A stretch of 34,166 nucleotides of DNA from Selaginella moellendorffii (GCF_000143415.4 NW_003314396.1:361640-395805), one strand, 5' to 3'; shown: positions 1-10,540, counted from the first letter of the stretch. The notes: generated by a model not told the origin, from the sequence alone. Numbers and translations are program-made.

Positions 1-650
1 CTCCAGTGGTGCTTCCAAATTGACTTGAGGTTGAGATTGGGGCCAAGGGGCCTTGGGTGGGAGTGAGCATGGGCTTGGGTGGTGCCGGAGGGGCCACCCA
101 GGGAAATGCTCAAGAGCAGCTCCCACTCCCGAAAGGGAAACCAATTGCAGTGCTCCCGACTCATGTGGAGTGGTGCCCCACTTGAGTACCTTGTGGCTCA
201 TTAGTCCTCGCCCTTCCTAGGGGCTTAAGCCTTCCCTTCGGGATAGAAGTGGGGGGGTAAAGGTACCCATACCGAGTCATTAGGCCACGGTGTTTCGCTC
301 CGATGTCTCGAAGCAAGTGTTGCACCCAAGGCTTGGGATTTAGAGGGTCCCATGATCAAGTTTTGTTGTATCAAGGGGTGTTAGGAACCTAGAGGCTTGG
401 TGTGATTGGTTGCTTGTGCCTGCGGGGAGTGTAGCCGAACCTTAAGTCCAGTCTACCCCGGGGAGGGGGATTGGGAGGGATTTAGGAATCCATGGATGGA
501 AGGCTAACTCTCCGTTGCTCGTGCAGTGAGTAGCTGAAACTAAGTAGGACCAAGTAGGAGCTAGTACAATAAGCAAGAACCTTGGCGAGAAAACTTAGCA
601 CAAGCCAAGGTAGTGTTGGTCGAATAGACGAGGTAAGCTGGTAAATTGAA
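1..650. other. GC-richer noncoding segment, possible LTR-element internal region
   Basis: No reading frame with recognisable protein similarity was found. The segment is clearly richer in G and C than the AT-rich DNA that follows. It has a G-run after a purine stretch near 247-258 that resembles a polypurine tract. Its texture is similar to the internal part of the TRIM-like element near 13.1-13.6 kb. I found no second copy inside the window, so a retroelement origin is only a guess. Confidence 0.3.
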
Positions 651-654
651 AAGG

Positions 655-793
655 AAAAATTTGTGGCTTACACATAATTAGATCTAACACATTAATATGT
701 TTATATTAAGATTATTATATTTTGTATATGATTCTGTTTTAATGTTATATAATAACTTATCAATACATAACAATTATTTTCTTTTGTATTTAC
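655..793. repeat. AT-rich dispersed repeat, left part interrupted by the gypsy insertion
   Basis: This AT-rich stretch contains a motif of the form AGATCTAACACATTA followed by a TATATTAAGATTATTATATTTT-like run. A close relative is at about 16940-17000. The other side of the interrupted repeat resumes at 4520. It was therefore the target of the LTR element. Confidence 0.55.
789..793. repeat. Target site duplication TTTAC (left)
   Basis: TTTAC lies directly before the TG of the left LTR. The same five bases follow the CA of the right LTR at 4520-4524. A 5-bp duplication is standard for LTR retrotransposon integration and fixes both element ends. Confidence 0.9.
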
Positions 794-1026
794 TGTTATG
801 ATCCGACACAAAAAGACAGAGATCTAGTTGCTCTAGACTATGCTATGCCACCTCTTGAGGTTCCTCACCACCCAACCACCCCCGAGCTACCTCAAAAGCT
901 CCACTGCGCCGCCGCTCCACTGTGAGCCCTAGGGTAGGGTAGGTCCTTTACCCTAACATTTCTTAATATACCCTTGAGCCTCCCTTTGACCGATGTTGAC
1001 CACGTAGTCAAAGCTAGTGCCTAACA
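794..1026 (-). repeat. LTR of gypsy element (3' LTR in element orientation)
   Basis: This is 233 bp, starting TGTTATGATCC and ending GCCTAACA, and aligns along its whole length with 4286-4519. By eye the two differ at a dozen or more positions, so the insertion is not very recent. Confidence 0.92.
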
Positions 1027-1040
1027 ATTCTTCTCCCCCA
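1027..1040 (-). promoter_or_regulatory. Polypurine tract of gypsy element
   Basis: On the minus strand a purine run (TGGGGGAGAAGAATT, 1027-1041) ends at the edge of the downstream LTR. This is the expected place for the primer of plus-strand DNA synthesis. Confidence 0.75.
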
Positions 1041-1100
1041 ACAAAGTCCTTGTCCCAAGGACGAGTTGTACTGGTGATCACCCTTTCTGAGGAACCCTGC

Positions 1101-1545
1101 TCAAGCTCCTGGTCCATCTTCCACAGCCGTATACATCAAGGAGGCATTGGGCTCGTCACTCCGAAATAGTACACCTTTCAACTGGCTGACATAAAATACT
1201 GGATGAATTTTCACTCTTGCTGGCAACTGCACCCTATAAGCCGCTTTACCAATATGCTCCAGTACTTCATATGGACCAGCATATCGATAGGAAAGTTTAG
1301 CACTCTTCCCTATCTGTAAAGGCACCAAGGTATTCCGCCGCTCACTTGACGGAAAGACGAGATCATCCACCTTATATTCCCGGAATTGGCGATGCTCATT
1401 GGCAATCTTCTCCGCTCTATCCTGAGCTGCTTGCAAATTCCGTTTGCACACCACCAGAATCTCATCAAGTTCTGTGGCCAAATCAGTTGCCTCGGAATCA
1501 AGCTTATCTTGAACGTCCCTTGGAATAGCGTTGCTCCGGGGAATT
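1101..1545 (-). pseudogene. Integrase C-terminal remnant with GPY/F-like module
   Basis: The frame runs from about 1545 down to the stop at 1101. It reads as the tail of a chromatin-type gypsy integrase: a helical stretch rich in Q, R and E (NLQAAQDRAEKIANEHRQ), then DLVF, then a GPY/F-like module with residues YRYAGPYEVLEHIG and IHPVFYVSQLK. These are standard landmarks of the region after the catalytic core. The HHCC zinc-binding and D,D-35-E regions that should precede it are absent. At about 1520-1550 the RNase H frame runs directly into this integrase tail in a different frame, which marks an internal deletion. A functional integrase is excluded. Confidence 0.88.
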
Positions 1546-1773
1546 TAAAGTTCAACTCTCATATGCAATAGGCTGTCCCTCTTGCATGAGAACGCCTCCC
1601 AGTGCATAACCACTCGCATTGCATGTCACCTCATAAGGTTTTGATGGATCAGCAATGCGAAGCACTAGAGTCTTGCTCAACAATCGTTTCAGCGCCACAA
1701 AACTATCCTCTTGTGGCTTCTTCCACTCGAATGGCACATTCTTGCGTAACAACCGCGTCAAAGGAATAGCCAC
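1546..1773 (-). pseudogene. RNase H domain, N-terminal piece
   Basis: The frame contains PFEWKKPQEDSF, SKPYEV and NASGYALGGVLMQ, the start of a Ty3/gypsy RNase H domain. In the family the first catalytic aspartate lies in a DASG motif. Here the codon reads asparagine (CNASG), which would abolish metal binding. The frame ends soon after the PIAYES motif at a stop, and traces of the following block (NSPEQRY) are visible before the deletion junction. It lies just downstream of the RT domain in element orientation, with a stop and frame change between them. Confidence 0.88.
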
Positions 1774-1797
1774 CTCCGCAAACTTATGCTGGAAACG

Positions 1798-2748
1798 TCA
1801 GTAGTAACTAGCTATACCAAGAAAACTGCACAACTCGGCCACTGTAATTGGTGTAGGCCAGTTTTCTATCACAGCCACCTTCCTTGGATCTGTCTTGACA
1901 CCTTTAGATGTCACAATATGGCCTAGATATTCCACCTCCGGCTTTGCAAATTCACATTTGCTCTTCTTCGCATAAAGTTTGCTGTCTCGAAGTAACAAAA
2001 GAACCTTGCACAAATGCACCCTATGCTCCTCCATATTCTTGCTAAAAACAAGAATATCGTCCAAGAAAATCTCCACAAACTCATGAAGATAACGCCCAAA
2101 TACCTCCGTCATCAACCGAGTAAATGTGGCCGGTGCATTCGTCAAACCAAATAGCATAACTGTAAACTCAAAATGTCCGAAGCTTGTATTGAATGCCGTC
2201 TTGGAGATAGATGCATCATCCATTGCAATTTGATGATATCCACTCCTCAGATCAATCTTGGTAAACACTCGTGCTTCACCAAGCTTGTCTAGGATATCAT
2301 CCACATGTGGCATCGGCATCTTATCCTTCACTGTCTTTTTGTTCAAAGCGCGGTAGTCAATACACATTCGCATTGAACCATCCTTCTTCTTCACAAGCAA
2401 GACCGGAGCACCAAATGGAGACTTACTTCGCTGAATAAATCCAAACTCAAGTAATTCTTTGACTTGTCGTTGAACTTCTTGCTCCTCTGCATAACTTAAC
2501 CAAAATGGACGCCGGTAAATTGGTCGCATCCCCAGCTCCAATGTAATCCCATGCTCCACACCTCGTAACGGAGGCAATCTATGAGGAAGTTCAGATGGAA
2601 AAACATTAGAAAACTCGTCTAGTACATCCTGTACTATTGCTTCTCCCCCACACGTGCCTTGGTCCCCCAAATCACAAACAAACAGCAAGTAACTCGAAAG
2701 TGCTTTTCCATTACGACAAGCCCACTTCAAAGATGTAGCAGAGAGCAT
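1798..2748 (-). pseudogene. Ty3/gypsy reverse transcriptase domain
   Basis: An open frame of about 316 codons. The RT fingers and palm motifs occur in order: the RSKSPFGAPVLLVKKKDG block, MRMCIDYRALNKKT, FTKIDLRSGYHQI (first catalytic aspartate), FGLTNAPATFTRLM, FLDDILVFSK (catalytic DD pair), and the YLGHIV and FLGIASYY blocks that lead to the thumb and RNase H. The first residue of the YxDD-type box is phenylalanine. The domain looks complete, but it is cut off from the protease upstream and RNase H downstream by frame changes and stops. It copies element RNA into DNA in its family. Here it is a remnant inside a defective copy. Confidence 0.95.
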
Positions 2749-2971
2749 AACAACTGGTGGTTGAACGCCCTGTTGCGGAGCATGGTCTGGTCACATGCAG
2801 TGTTCTTCCATACACAGTGGAAGGTGCAGCTACCTCTACTCAACATTTCGATGCTTGTGTCGAAGGGCTGGAAGTGTTGGTTGGCAAAACCACACTTGTG
2901 GAGACTTTTTATCTCGCGGATATCCATCGTGTGGATCTCATTCTCGGATGCCATGGTTGGTGAAGATGGAT

Positions 2972-4261
2972 CTAGAGATAAAGTGGAGTATTAAGCATAT
3001 CTTGCTGGAGTATGGTGGCGTTAAAGATGTGTGGTTTGGCATTGTCATCGCTCCCACTATCCAGTAAAATCCGCACTGGATTGCCACGGAACACGCCCTC
3101 TAGCATTAAAGCTGATTCACGCGTATCCTCGAGCTCCATCTTGTTCCACACACAGTTGAGCTGACGAGCAATGATCGAAAGTTGCTTCCTCCGACTAGAA
3201 TGATCGTTCTCCTCATCCTCACGCTGCAAAGTTTATAAATTTTTAGTATCTGACTTCCCGTGAGAAGAAGATTGGCCATTCTTCTTGTCCTGTTACTTGT
3301 TCTCCAACTGTGGACAGTCAGCCTTGTAGTGTCCAAGTGCACTGCAATGATGACAACTCTGTTTATAATTCTTCACAAAGAACTTCTACTTCTTGGACCC
3401 CTTTGCATCCGAAGTAGTCACCACCAACTTCAGCTTGTGATGCTTGTTCCCATCTTTGTGTCCACGGCGATCATCACGATGATTCTCGACAGAAGGACGC
3501 CGCAAACGCTTGTGAGACTTGTGCTTGTTATTGTCAAGTCGATGAGCCACATCAAAGAGCTCCTCCAAACTCTTTGTAGGCTGAGAATGACGCAAGTGTT
3601 GCTGCATACTCTCACTATGTAGGCCATCAATGAAATAGGATTTGTTCTAATCTGGATCCTTCGTTGGAACATGACTAATCAAGTGAGTAAGCTTCTCAAT
3701 ATAGTCCCCAAGCGTCATTTCCCCTTGCTGGAAATGTCGAAGTTCTGTATGAGCATTCTCCACATCATAATGAGGGGCAAAACATAAACAGAAAGCAGCC
3801 TCAAACTCATCCATGGTAGATACTGGTGGTTTCTTATCTGCAACACAAGACTCCTCAAGCCAATTCCACCATCGAAGACCCGCATCACGCAAAACCATTG
3901 GAATAGCCACTAAAGCCTTTGCATTTGGAGTTCCTCTAGCAGCCAAAAACTTCTTCACATTGGCTAGCCAAGCGAGACACTCATCCACACCACCATCACC
4001 GGAAAAAGTTGGAATCTTAAGTGGATCTACCAAAGAAGGTTTACTTGGAGTGCTACCCTGTCCAGCCTCGAGTGCCTCAACATGCCCACGCATGGTATCC
4101 ATCATGCCATGCATCTCGTTTTGCATCTCTAGCTGATTTTGATTAAGGGCTCGCAGCTCATGAACCACATCTTGAATGGTCCAAATCTCCGCAGCTTCAT
4201 CAGCACCATCGTCGGCACCACCATCGACAATAGGATTCCAGCGTTCAGCTTGGTCGGCCAT
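2972..4261 (-). pseudogene. Gag-protease frame with in-frame stops
   Basis: Starting from an ATG at 4261 (MADQAERWNP, just inside the primer site) one single frame runs to about 2972. It is interrupted only by in-frame nonsense codons near 3647, 3386, 3290 and 3235. Upstream is a retrotransposon Gag capsid-like helical region (about residues 60-200). Next is a basic stretch rich in K, R and H, then a perfect CCHC zinc knuckle, CHHCSALGHYKADC, near 3305-3350. Then comes an aspartic protease with the active-site motif LLDSGSD near 3060. A single Gag-Pro frame is common in plant gypsy elements. An ATG further upstream lies in the LTR and was not chosen. Beyond 2972 the frame shifts before RT. 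Confidence 0.88.
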
Positions 4262-4272
4262 CGCAACCAACT

Positions 4273-4284
4273 CCTTTGATACCA
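4273..4284 (-). promoter_or_regulatory. Primer binding site (initiator tRNA-Met type) of gypsy element
   Basis: Immediately inside the LTR, the minus strand reads TTGGTATCAAAGGAG. The first bases, TGGTATCA, match the complement of the 3' end of plant initiator tRNA-Met. The last few differ from the usual AGC. Confidence 0.8.
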
Positions 4285-4285
4285 A

Positions 4286-4519
4286 TGTTATGATCCGGCG
4301 CAAAAAGACAGAGATCTAGTCGCCCTAGATTATGCTACGCCACCTCTTGAGGTTCCTCACCACCCAACCACCCCCGAAGCTACCTCAAAAGCTCCACTGC
4401 GCCGCCACTCCACTGTGAGCCCTAGGGTAGGTTAAGTCCCCTACCCTAACATGTCTTAATATACCCTTGAGCCTCCCTTTGACCGACGTTGACCACATAG
4501 TCAAAGCTGGCGCCTAACA
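4286..4519 (-). repeat. LTR of gypsy element (5' LTR in element orientation)
   Basis: This is 234 bp, the partner of 794-1026, with TG...CA ends. In element orientation it would carry the promoter. I see no clear TATA box by eye. Confidence 0.92.
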
Positions 4520-4524
4520 TTTAC
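4520..4524. repeat. Target site duplication TTTAC (right)
   Basis: Directly follows the terminal CA of the LTR and equals 789-793. Confidence 0.9.
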
Positions 4525-4690
4525 ATTGTTGTATCAAGCTTATCAATTTTTAATAAAGTTTTATTATTGCATTTTATCCTCTCTCCTTCTGCATTGTCTT
4601 GTATTATAAATTAGAATGTTGAAACTTAAATTTTAAATAATATAAAATAATCATAAAATTAGATCTAGCATATTACAATAATCATGTATT
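4525..4690. repeat. AT-rich dispersed repeat, right part
   Basis: The run starting CATTGTTGTATCAAG and passing through CTCTCTCCTTCTGCATT and AGATCTAGCATATTACAAT matches 18148-18310, a copy without the gypsy insertion. This shows that the gypsy element landed in an already dispersed repeat. Confidence 0.7.
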
Positions 4691-6349
4691 TTATATATGT
4701 TCTTGACATACAATTTTATACCATTATTAACATATAATACAATATATAAAAGCTTTTTTTAAAAGGAAAACTATAAAACAACACCTGTAGAAACATGGGA
4801 CCTATTAGAATCAGGGATATAATAACCCATCCTAAAAGGTAGTTTCCTCCTAAACGTTTTTGAATATAAAATTGAAATTGAAATGGTTCAAAAGATTCAA
4901 ATTACATAAGAAAACATTTTGAATCTGTATATATCTCACATGAAAATATGCTCTCATTGTTGTAACATAGAAAACTTACATATAGCTTGTAATCAACAGT
5001 TTCTGAATAATAAATATTTGACATAGCTGATTCTTGAGTTATGCTGATGCTCTGAGTATTGATTGATTGGTTCTTATAGTTATATCAACTTTCTGATGAT
5101 GGAGTATAGTGTGCTCAACTGATACACTATTACTTTTTATTTTAATTTAATAGCTATATCTATATATTTTATATTAATTATTTGTAGTGTTTTTATACAA
5201 GGGTCATGGTGTCTTCAAGGTGTCTTCAAGGTACCTTAGATTATTAACATCAACCAACATTTGTGCTTGCTTCAGCCACCAAAAGAATGCAGTTTTGAAT
5301 GTCTAAAAGAAGTTCTAGTGGGATAATCACAGTATCCTTTCATTCATGTCCACTATCTATAATTGCATGGGGAGCTCAACTTCTTATAGTCCATATTGTG
5401 TTATATCATTTATCTTCAAAATACACCATGATGATCTTGAGGCAGTTGATAGCCTATAATGTGGCAAAGTATAACTGTCTCATCTTCCTCTGTTTTGAAT
5501 TTAAATCTCTAGCCATACATTTATCTATAATTATATTTATATATGTAATAATGAATTATAAAATATCATTTAAATTTACAAGTTTTATTCACTACAAAAT
5601 CTATAATAGCATATGAATTCAAAGCTCATATAATAATAATGATACATACTTTATCCAATGGCAACATTTCGAAATGCCAGTTCCCATTCACGTCCATATT
5701 TGTCTTTATATAAATGTTGAGCAAAATTATGTTCAATACCTTGAGATCAAATTATCATCACATGTGAGTCTTTAATTGTCTGTGTTGAAATTTAAAAATG
5801 TTTAAAGTCATAATAATCTTTGAAAACACTCAACACAACCTAAATATTAAGTTAGCTTAATTGCTATATAGCCAAATATATCAATTAAGTTGCTTGGAAA
5901 TGAATGGAATGAAATTACTTGCATAGAAAGATATGTGATTTTCAAGCTCATGAGATTTATGCAGCATAAAAATCAAGCATCAATCTAGCCAAGGAGCACT
6001 ATAGTTTTATGTTTGCAAGTTATAGCTTTCTTGCCAGGTCTGGAGCTTTGTTGCAAGATTTACAGTGACTTTGGTTTTGGTAAAGACGTGAAGCATGTTT
6101 TAGCTGTTTTGGCAAAGCTTTGGCAAAAACATGATTAAATTGTAGCAAGTCCCAACAGATTTGACTATTTATTTGAATTTTGAGTTGTTTCATAAGATTC
6201 CCGAAAAGCACCAAAAGATCATGGAATATTATTGAAATAAAAAAACTTACTTTCCTAGCCAAACTCTAAGAATTTGTAAAACCGTCACCATCAAACAAGT
6301 AGCGAATCACAATTTTTCCACAGTGGAATCTGGAAGAGAAAGCATTGGC
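4691..6349. other. AT-rich noncoding stretch
   Basis: Low-GC DNA with no frame that resembles a protein. Open stretches here (for example 5299-5616) have the composition of random AT-rich translation. A 13-bp direct duplication (GGTGTCTTCAA) is at 5209-5232. Nothing else supportable was seen. Confidence 0.6.
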
Positions 6350-6451
6350 TGTTAGGATCCTATCCCTTACACCCTAAGCCAACTGGCTAAAGGGGTGATC
6401 ACTTGATTGTAGGGCCCTTTCCTTATCCTATTATCCTGACCTGATGCCTAA
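6350..6451 (-). repeat. TRIM LTR copy 1, lacking its final CA
   Basis: Matches the two other copies from TGTTAGG to GATGCCTAA, then runs into AGCATTGGC, which also precedes it. The period to the next copy is 111 bp. Confidence 0.85.
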
Positions 6452-6460
6452 AGCATTGGC

Positions 6461-6564
6461 TGTTAGGATCCTATCCCTTACACCCTAAGCCAACTGGCTA
6501 AAGGGGTGATCACTTGATTGTAGGGCCCTTTCCTTATCCTATTATCCTGACCTGGTGCTTAACA
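6461..6564 (-). repeat. TRIM LTR copy 2
   Basis: This is 104 bp, TGTTAGG to CTTAACA. The polypurine tract (minus strand) abuts its right edge at 6565-6580. Confidence 0.9.
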
Positions 6565-6738
6565 ATCCTCCCCCTCGTCAAGGAATGATCGTCCGCGATC
6601 ATACTTAAGCCACCATCTGGTCACCATGGTCCTTCTCTTAGGGTCTACCAAACCTTGGTTCTCCCTCTAGATCCACCATGTTGAATATTCCTTCAGAATA
6701 TTCCTGCCCCACTCGTCAGCCACGAGAATCGAACTGGG

Positions 6739-6750
6739 CTCTGATACCAA
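6739..6750 (-). promoter_or_regulatory. Primer binding site of TRIM element
   Basis: The minus strand reads TGGTATCAGAGC, all 12 bases of the usual initiator tRNA-Met primer site, directly inside the LTR. A GTTCGATTC motif resembling a tRNA B box follows within a few bases. Confidence 0.9.
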
Positions 6751-6854
6751 TGTTAGGATCCTATCCCTTACACCCTAAGCCAACTGGCTAAAGGGGTGAT
6801 CACTTGATTGTAGGGCCCTTTCCTTATCCTATTATCCTGACCTGGTGCCTAACA
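6751..6854 (-). repeat. TRIM LTR copy 3
   Basis: This is 104 bp, TGTTAGG to CCTAACA. In element orientation it is the 5' LTR next to the primer site. Confidence 0.9.
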
Positions 6855-8150
6855 ATAGCGATGGTAAGATTTCCTTACCCAAGCTCCAGTTGCCCCGGCA
6901 TTCTCAAAGCACTTGCAAGAGATGTTGCAAGCCTCAAGCTGCCCTGCTTCACACTCTCAAGTTGGGACATGACCACCTATCGATGTTGGACTCGTTTGTG
7001 GGGTTTGACAAGTGAAAGTAACGAGCAAGCACTTCACCAGTTTATACCCCTCTTTGTGGCAGGCCTGTAGCTTTTGCGTTATAGAAGTGTAAAGTAAGGA
7101 CCATGTATTAGCACCCACTCTGCAAAAGAGAGTCAATTAGGAAGGATTCTAGCAGTGTATCACCTTTTCACGTCTGTGTTCACAAGGCAGCTGTCAAAGT
7201 CAAAAGCTGCAACCTAGTTTGACAACGTTCCACTATTATCTAGGTGCAAATCGAGTAAAAGTACCGTGATCCTGTGCATTATCGTAAGAGAAAGCTTACA
7301 TTGTTCACGAGTAAAATGACTCCCAACGGGCAGAGATACATCCTATGCGTCTTGAAAGATGAATACAATCAAAAGCATGCAAAACGCAAACCTTGTAGCA
7401 TGTAGGGAGCTGAGATGGTTCAAAGCCGGACAGCTTCACATGCCAAAGCTGTCGAGTTTCCCTCGGCACGACATCTTTCCCCTCAGAGACAAATCTTTTT
7501 ACAGCTCACTTCTCCCTGTAGCATATCCTTCATAATAGTTTGATCCGAAGCCTGTACAAATCAGAAAGCTCTCTTATCTCATCTCATTCTGCAAAAAAAA
7601 GAAAAGTACTTTCAATGCAGCGAAGCCTTTGGCCTTGAGAACGCCCACGACAGGAGCTTGGATCTCCAAAACGCATTTGGAGTGATGCCTTCCGCAAGAA
7701 GAAGAAAAGAAAGAAATTGCTAGAAAAGAATGGAAAATCTTTACCATTTGATCATGTCAATTCCGGTGCCCTTGCTCACAATTCCGATCACCCTTGGCAA
7801 GTTTGAGCTTGCAATGCTTGCATGGCAACCTACAGGATTTCACATACGCAACGACGAAGCCCACCATCCAAGCATTAATTTACATTATAGGCTATTTATA
7901 AAGGTCATGAGGGCCTACACAGGGCATCCTATCTGTCATTTGTGTAGGAGTGTCTTCACTTGAGCAGGTTGAATGTCCGGTTGAGTTTCTATTACCTCTA
8001 TCGAGAGTCTTCTTGCTTCATGGTCCTTTGGACGTTTTGAGTGCTTTCTCTGAGCCTATGTTGGTAATCAGTTACAGATTGAGAAAGCTCCACATTTCTC
8101 TTGAGTATTGAGCTCCTTTGTAATCGCTGTAATTTGCAATTCTATGACAG
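6855..8150. other. Low-copy stretch without recognised genes
   Basis: Base composition is higher in GC than the surroundings, and short exon-like frames occur on the minus strand (for example around 7620-7960). None carries a motif I recognise, and the frames are short and broken. It could be degenerate intron-containing gene sequence. No repeat or RNA gene was seen. Confidence 0.4.
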
Positions 8151-8159
8151 CAATGCACG

Positions 8160-8870
8160 AATATCACTGACCTTCAGACTCTTGCATCATCATCACCAGC
8201 TTTTCCTTTGCAAATGTTGCATCTGCCTCATCTCGAGCGCATTCAACACGAGCTGAAGTAAGACTATGCCTGTGGAAAAAAAATGAGAATGACAATAGTC
8301 ACCTTCAACTGTTTTCATCTGCTCCAGAGCAACATTGAGCTGCCTACGACATTCATCTTAGAAGAGAAGGAGAGCTCATAAATTAACAAACCATTTGAAA
8401 GAAAACATCAAATTACATGTGATGTTTCCATTAGGCTCCTTACATCTCGTCCATCACCATCTAAAAATAAGGAACGAGAAATGAAAGAAGAAAAGCTACA
8501 GAAAAGAAAATGAACATAAAGAACTTGCTCCAGGTGCTACTATGAATGTAGAACGAATTCCTCACTCCTCTTCATAGTCTTTTATAACCTGGATACAAAA
8601 TATGTATAGACCTCTCGAGACAAGAAAGAAACTTACAGTTCCCTGAAGCGATTCAATAATTTGAGCCTGCTCCTCAGCCCTTTTCAGCACCATGGCTAGA
8701 TGCTTCGCCTTCTACCTTTTAGGCGAAACTTTAATTCTTCCTAAAACAAAACCATCAAGGCACATTCTGAGCTCTAGTCATTGACTCTCAGTCTTGCTCC
8801 TTTTCATTTTGTTTCTGCCAGAACATGTGCAAGGGCACGAAGCTTGGTGTTGAGCCATGGATATCCTTGA
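8160..8870 (-). pseudogene. Degenerate coiled-coil protein gene fragment
   Basis: Several exon-like pieces on the minus strand share a coiled-coil composition and are bounded by GT/AG signals. From 5' to 3' they are EELKFRLK and KAKHLAMVLKRAEEQAQ (8640-8740, donor GTAAGTTT), DECRRQLNVALEQMKTVE (about 8310-8370, donor GGTGAC), and TSARVECARDEADATFAKEK (about 8165-8255, donor GGTCAG). A 5-bp interruption containing TAG separates the first two pieces. A 1-nt frame conflict occurs at the acceptor TTTTCCACAG. This indicates a decayed copy. Long helices rich in A, E, K, Q and R are consistent with a structural or motor-associated protein, but no family can be named. Confidence 0.55.
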
Positions 8871-8879
8871 ACGTCAACT

Positions 8880-9198
8880 GTAGGTAAGAGTATCGTACAA
8901 TGCAATAAATTAGACTAAAATAAATGAAACTTTTGTCCATAAAATTAAAGTGTCACTACACCAGATATTCTGGCAATGGCTGCAGAAACATCATAATATC
9001 TAGGGGGAAGAAAATAGAAGAAATACAATATGGGGTTTCTCAAATTCTCGTTCACAGCTAATCTATAAATTGCAAGATCTCAACACCTGCAGGGAAGGGA
9101 AAAAATCGAGAGGACAGAGAGAGATGTCAATACTTTATGGATCCATGTGGTCGACTGGTTCCATAGAAACATTGCTCTGCAATGTGAAGACCTCATCA
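8880..9198. other. Noncoding stretch
   Basis: Short AT-rich DNA with no recognisable frame, probably intron or intergenic sequence of the decayed coiled-coil gene next to it. Confidence 0.45.
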
Positions 9199-9201
9199 AA
9201 A

Positions 9202-9238
<37 letters not shown>

Positions 9239-9242
9239 GAGA
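9199..9242. repeat. (CA)n microsatellite with GA tail
   Basis: A run of CA dinucleotides from about 9200 is broken once by TATA and ends in GAGAGA. Simple-sequence repeat; the open frame through it is an artefact. Confidence 0.95.
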
Positions 9243-10540
9243 GAATGTTTTCAATATGAAAAAATGTAATCATACATACTTTGGGTTAGAACAACACATT
9301 TTTAAAAAATAAAATAATAGAACAATGACTTGTGATGATGTTCCCTGTAATGAGAGTTGGTGGCATCTTATGTAGCCTTTTCTTTGGTCTTAAAAAAAGA
9401 AGAGAGAGCCAAGTCTAAAGGAGTGTAATTCAATAGTCATTTACAGCTTTTAATGCAGTAAGTTTTTCACAGAAAATTTACAGGTGCAAAATGCAGCTTC
9501 TAAGAACTTGCATCCACTCTAGCCATGTAGAAGAGGGGAAGAAGTTATTGGCAAAGATCCTGGGATTATCCTTTTCCAAGGTTGGTAGTTGACAATTTGT
9601 CAAAAAAGAATGGGAAGAATCTCTCTTTGCATCCTCCTCACCACCAGTAAGTCTTTTAGCAATTCAATGAGCTCTTCATAAGTCTTTCCAACTAAGTTGA
9701 TTAAGAATACCTTCAAAACCAAAAGAAAGAGTATAAATCTGTAATAATAAAGGTTCAATTACCAGATTCTGGCAACCAGCTCTGTACTCTCAAGAATCTA
9801 GAAAAAAAATCTTCAACTTACTTCTGTTGTCACTACTCCCGGAAAGGGTCATAGTCTAAACTCCAATCACGAATCCAAGAAGTTCTTTGATGCAACTTGT
9901 CTGATCAGAAAACATTAGAAAAGGATTGTTATGGTCCAAGTGTTGTCAAAGTTGGGTGGCTCAGAAAGGTTGCAGAAGTCACTTAGTTCTGGAGGTAAAT
10001 CCTCTTGTTATATGGCACCACAAACACAATGGTCATCTGGGTGCTTGTCTTACTCTTTGCATTTTTTTCAACAATGCTTCAAGGTACAACTGGAGAACTT
10101 TGCTAGAGACGCCCATCTTATACATATTATATGTTATGTATATCTGTTTATTCTTTTAAAGGCATTTCGTTCGCTCTCACTCATCACGTACTACTGATGA
10201 TGGAAGTGAGGCGTGGGAGGCCACTATGAAGAGGAATTTCCAAGACATGTGTTATACTCACCTTCCCCAAGTTGCTCGAGTAGCTGATGTTTCACATATA
10301 TCTTAGTATTATATACAATAAACCTCACAACTTGAGTCACATGTAAGTTCATTGGCTACCTCATTGTCAATGCCACTTTGTTTCAGTGCCAGGCCTGCAA
10401 AAAATGGTGAAAGAAATCTATCCAAGAGCTTTTAACTCACGATCAAATCTTGACAGCAATCCAGGTGGCTTGAAGTACTTGTTTGTTGCGATCACAACTT
10501 TCTCAAGCAAAGAATTTGAATTATCTGAGAAGAATCTGAG
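9243..10540. other. Low-copy stretch without recognised genes
   Basis: Mixed composition. Short open frames exist on both strands (for example 9926-10197) but show no motif or coherent splice chain. On the minus strand around 10440-10530 there is an exon-like frame (KVVIATNKYFKPPGLL) that I cannot assign. It may be a further part of the broken gene at 11.2-12.05 kb. Confidence 0.4.

Larger units (their letters stand above)
794..4519 (-). mobile_element. Ty3/gypsy LTR retrotransposon, internally deleted and mutated
   Basis: The element is 3726 bp long, flanked by two LTRs of about 233 bp that begin TGTTATGATCCG and end CCTAACA, and bounded by the TTTAC duplication. On the minus strand the order is LTR, tRNA-Met-type primer site, Gag with a CCHC knuckle, protease, reverse transcriptase, start of RNase H, then the C-terminal part of integrase with a GPY/F-like module, polypurine tract and LTR. 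Protease-RT-RNaseH-integrase is the Ty3/gypsy order. The end of RNase H and the zinc-binding and catalytic parts of integrase are missing. Several stop codons interrupt the frames. It cannot move by itself but could have been mobilised in trans. Confidence 0.95.
6350..6854 (-). mobile_element. TRIM-type miniature LTR element with three LTR copies
   Basis: Three direct copies of a sequence of about 104 bp start TGTTAGGATCC and (in two) end CTTAACA or CCTAACA. The second and third flank only 186 bp of internal DNA. On the minus strand that interior begins with a perfect tRNA-Met primer site (TGGTATCAGAGC) next to the LTR at 6751 and ends with a polypurine tract (GAGGGGGAGGA) next to the LTR at 6564. 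It encodes no protein, as expected of terminal-repeat retrotransposons in miniature. The first copy (6350-6451) is joined to the second by a 111-bp tandem duplication that includes AAGCATTGGC. No target duplication was recognised. Confidence 0.9.

Noticed and set aside
1798-2748. Endogenous pararetrovirus (caulimovirid) RT
   Set aside because: LTRs with target duplication, tRNA-Met site, and an integrase tail show a Ty3/gypsy retrotransposon.
5299-5616. 105-codon plus-strand frame
   Set aside because: Composition (I, F, Y, K, N rich) is that of random AT-rich DNA.
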